From contig NZ_BEWP01000001.1 of the NCBI RefSeq assembly GCF_002723995.1, positions 124,001 through 188,000 of the forward strand: 64,000 nt of DNA. Reading direction: 5' to 3'. This DNA is from Gluconobacter kondonii. Lineage in GTDB: Bacteria > Pseudomonadota > Alphaproteobacteria > Acetobacterales > Acetobacteraceae. A program made the position numbers and the translations under genes. This document shows, one piece after another, positions 61,792 through 64,000 of the stretch. The notes under the pieces were generated by a model. The model saw nothing but the letters and a program-made list of their open reading frames with translations, made no database searches and was not told where the DNA came from. Position 1 is the stretch's first letter; every line of letters begins with the position of its first letter.

Positions 61792-63699
61792 GTGAGCCTG
61801 CTCACCATCACCGACCTGACCCTCCGCATCGCGGGCCGCTCCCTGCTGGACAACGCGTCCCTCAGTGTGGACCCGGGACGCAAGATCGGCCTGATCGGCA
61901 GGAACGGTGCCGGAAAATCCACCCTTCTGGCGGCAATTGCTGGTGATTTCGCGCCGGACGGCGGCGCCATCACGCTCGCCGCCCGCGCCACAATGGGCCG
62001 CGTCAAACAGGAAACACCCTCCGGCAGCACGTCCATTCTTGATACAGTCCTCGAAGGCGACCTCGAACGCACACGCCTGCTCTCGGAAGCCGAAACCGCG
62101 ACCGATCCTGTCCGTATCGCCGACGTCCATGAACGCCTCATTGCCATCGATGCCTACACCGCCCCCGCCCGCGCAGGTGCCATCCTGTCCGGCCTTGGTT
62201 TCGATCAGGACGCGCAGAATCGGGCGGTTTCGGATTTCTCGGGCGGCTGGCGGATGCGCGTTTCGCTCGCGACTGCCCTGTTTCTGAACCCCGACCTGCT
62301 GCTGCTCGACGAACCAACGAACCATCTCGATATCGAAGCCACGCTCTGGCTGGAATCCTGGCTCGCGAAATTCTCGGGTGCCGCGATCATCGTCAGCCAT
62401 GACCGCTCCCTGCTCGACAACACCGTCGATGCTATCGCCCATCTCGATCACCAGAAAATCAGCGTTACCCCCGGTGGCTACGACAATTTCGTCCGCATCC
62501 GCACGGAACAGGCGCTTCAGCAGAACCGCGCTGCCGAGCGCATCGCGGCCCAGCGCGCGCATATGCAATCCTTCGTGGACCGCTTCCGCGCCAAGGCCAC
62601 CAAAGCCAAGCAGGCGCAGGCCCGTCTGAAAGCGCTCGAACGCCTTCCCCAGATCGAGAGCGTCGTGGAAGACACCCCCACCCGCTTCTCTTTCCCCGAA
62701 CCGCAGCCTTTGCCGCCCCCGATGCTGAGCCTGAACAATGTCAGCCTTGGCTATGACGGGCGCGTCGTGCTCAAGGGACTGAACCAGCGTCTGGATATGG
62801 AAGACCGGATCGCCCTGCTTGGTCAGAACGGCCGCGGCAAATCCACTTTCGCCAAGCTGCTCGCCGGTCGGCTGGAGCCCATGTCGGGCACCTACAGCCA
62901 TTCGCCCAAGCTGAAAATCGGCTATTTCGCCCAGCATCAGAGCGACGAACTCGTCCTGACCGACACGCCTATCGACCATATGAGCCGCGCCATGCCGGAC
63001 GCGCTTCCCGCCGCCGTCCGCGCGCAACTTGCCCGGTTCGGCCTTGATGAAAACCGTGCAGAGACAAAGGTCGGCGAACTCTCTGGGGGTGAAAAGGCAC
63101 GTCTGCTCCTCGCCCTGTCCACCCGCGAAGCCCCGCATCTGCTGATCCTCGATGAGCCGACCAACCATCTGGATCTGGACGCCCGTGACGCTTTGATCCG
63201 CGCCCTGTCAGCGTTCGAAGGCGCGGTCGTCCTCATCAGCCATGACAGCCATCTTGTGGAATCCGTCGCCGACCGTTTCTGGCTGGTCGAAGACGGTACG
63301 ATCTCTCCTTTTGACGGCGACATGGCCGAATACCGCGCCTGGCTTCTCGAACGGGCCCGCAAAGCGCGTGCCGAGATGGCGGAACGTAGCAAGGCCGCCA
63401 CGGCGTCAGCAGATGGCGGCACAGCGTCTGCTCAGAAACGCATCGACCGCAAGGAACAGACCCGTGCCCTCGCCCCGCTGCGGCGGAAAATTCGCGATGC
63501 CGAAGCAAAAATGGCACAGCTTTCCGGGGAAAAGAAAAAGATCGAAGCCCGGCTGGCCGATCCTGCTCTCTACCAGTCCGGTGATGCTGGGGAACTGACA
63601 TCCCTGAACGTGCATCTTGCCGCGCTCAACGCCACGCTCGAAACCGTCGAGGAAAGCTGGCTCGAAGCGCAGGCCGAACTGGAAGATGCAACGGCCTGA
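61792..63699 (+). CDS. ABC-F family ATPase (Uup/YheS-like)
   Basis: Soluble protein with two ABC domains and no membrane part. Walker A GRNGAGKST (about 43) and GQNGRGKST (about 346); signatures FSGGWRMR and LSGGEKAR; Walker B LLLLDEPTNHLD and LLILDEPTNHLD. The linker around 250-280 and the C-terminal coiled coil (about 525-630) match the ABC-F ribosome-associated group. GTG 61792 is the start, with GAGG about eight bases upstream. Sub-type (Uup or YheS) not settled. Confidence 0.92.
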   Translation: MSLLTITDLTLRIAGRSLLDNASLSVDPGRKIGLIGRNGAGKSTLLAAIAGDFAPDGGAITLAARATMGRVKQETPSGSTSILDTVLEGDLERTRLLSEAETATDPVRIADVHERLIAIDAYTAPARAGAILSGLGFDQDAQNRAVSDFSGGWRMRVSLATALFLNPDLLLLDEPTNHLDIEATLWLESWLAKFSGAAIIVSHDRSLLDNTVDAIAHLDHQKISVTPGGYDNFVRIRTEQALQQNRAAERIAAQRAHMQSFVDRFRAKATKAKQAQARLKALERLPQIESVVEDTPTRFSFPEPQPLPPPMLSLNNVSLGYDGRVVLKGLNQRLDMEDRIALLGQNGRGKSTFAKLLAGRLEPMSGTYSHSPKLKIGYFAQHQSDELVLTDTPIDHMSRAMPDALPAAVRAQLARFGLDENRAETKVGELSGGEKARLLLALSTREAPHLLILDEPTNHLDLDARDALIRALSAFEGAVVLISHDSHLVESVADRFWLVEDGTISPFDGDMAEYRAWLLERARKARAEMAERSKAATASADGGTASAQKRIDRKEQTRALAPLRRKIRDAEAKMAQLSGEKKKIEARLADPALYQSGDAGELTSLNVHLAALNATLETVEESWLEAQAELEDATA

Positions 63700-63774
63700 G
63701 CCGGGCCCATTGACCCTCCTTCCCCCGCCCCATAAGCCAGTTGCCAACGACTGAGCCTCAGGACTGACACCCCC

Positions 63775-64000
63775 ATGCGCATCTCTTTTTCCGATCCGGC
63801 AGAACGCAGCGAAACGGAACCCCGTGCGCGGGAACTGTCCAAAATTGCCGGGCTGATGCGGATCACGCTGGCCCTGACCCTGATGCTGCTCGCCATCTGG
63901 TTGATCGGCGATGTTCTGGCCGTGATCTTCGCCTCCGCCCTCGTAGCCGTCGTCCTGCACGGACTGGCCCGTATGCTCCGGCGTCACGTTCCCGTCATTC
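63775..64000 (+). CDS. AI-2E family transporter, N-terminal fragment (runs off right edge)
   Basis: The first 75 residues have a polar start MRISFSDPAERSETEPR and two hydrophobic helices (about 33-60) with IASALVAVVLHGL-like segment, in keeping with the AI-2E transporter (PerM/YdbO) family. The rest is outside the window. Possible roles include transport of small molecules. Starts 75 bp after the ABC-F gene, on the same strand. Confidence 0.6.
   Translation, partial: MRISFSDPAERSETEPRARELSKIAGLMRITLALTLMLLAIWLIGDVLAVIFASALVAVVLHGLARMLRRHVPVI

Noticed and set aside
61750-63168. 472-codon ORF antisense to the ABC-F gene
   Set aside because: Shadow of the highly conserved two-domain ATPase; no promoter or ribosome binding site on that strand.

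Overview
The window reads as a continuous piece of core chromosome from a GC-rich alphaproteobacterium, most likely an acetic acid bacterium (Gluconobacter or a close relative in the Acetobacteraceae). This is inferred from gene families and their order: MbfA-type rubrerythrin/VIT protein, TIGR02302 protein beside lysA, dnaQ-coaE-aroE block, GluQ-RS, class Ia NrdAB, an outer-membrane and lipid A gene set, and several short secreted proteins of a kind I associate with acetic acid bacteria. No species-level comparison could be run. I see no insertion sequence, prophage, CRISPR array or plasmid feature.

Layout. 0-10 kb: a polyprenyl diphosphate synthase cut by the left edge, a TrmN6-like methyltransferase, nrdAB with a probable NrdR box pair, an OsmC-type peroxide protein, fabI-aroC, pdxH, a double-domain universal stress protein and a secreted protein that looks like a PL7 (alginate-lyase) fold without its catalytic residues. 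10-14 kb: a lipid A operon (DUF374-WaaA fusion, lpxK, LpxL-type acyltransferase), each gene overlapping the next by 4 bp. 14-22 kb: LpoA/LppC-like lipoprotein divergent from rsmI, lolA, mbfA, gshA, rsmE, ubiA and a protein-lysine methyltransferase-like gene. 22-25 kb: two MFS transporters, one of them a sugar porter broken by a -1 frameshift at a G run. 25-29 kb: the conserved yfgM-like/bamB/der block.

29.6-39.5 kb: one of the most striking parts, a minus-strand run of eleven tightly packed genes. It starts with three tandem TlpA/ResA-like thioredoxin-fold proteins, each with a twin-arginine N-terminus, and continues through an N-formylglutamate amidohydrolase, aroE, coaE, dnaQ, two glycosyltransferases, an AsnB-type amidotransferase and pyrC. 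It diverges from argH, which overlaps a 43-residue LptM-like lipoprotein gene. 41-46 kb: GluQ-RS, an HNH protein, a CHRD protein, a repeat-bearing secreted protein, guaA, a lipoprotein and two identical tRNA-Arg(ACG) genes. 46-52 kb: an orphan receiver protein, a secreted trypsin-like protease coupled to cytidine deaminase, lysA and a very large TIGR02302 protein. 52-64 kb: a HAD acid phosphatase and MFS pair, a ppk-ppx-cdh polyphosphate/phospholipid operon, an Hda-like protein, purMN, ndk, an ABC-F ATPase and the start of an AI-2E family transporter.

Most genes are housekeeping. The envelope theme is strong: lipid A assembly, LolA, BamB, LpoA-like, LptM-like, heptosyltransferase-like and quinone genes all lie here. 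I did not find a clearly new multi-gene system. The best candidates for new biology are the triple TlpA cluster, the degenerate PL7-like protein, the NrdA lacking an ATP cone under a predicted NrdR pair, and the glycosyltransferase-AsnB module embedded in a housekeeping operon.
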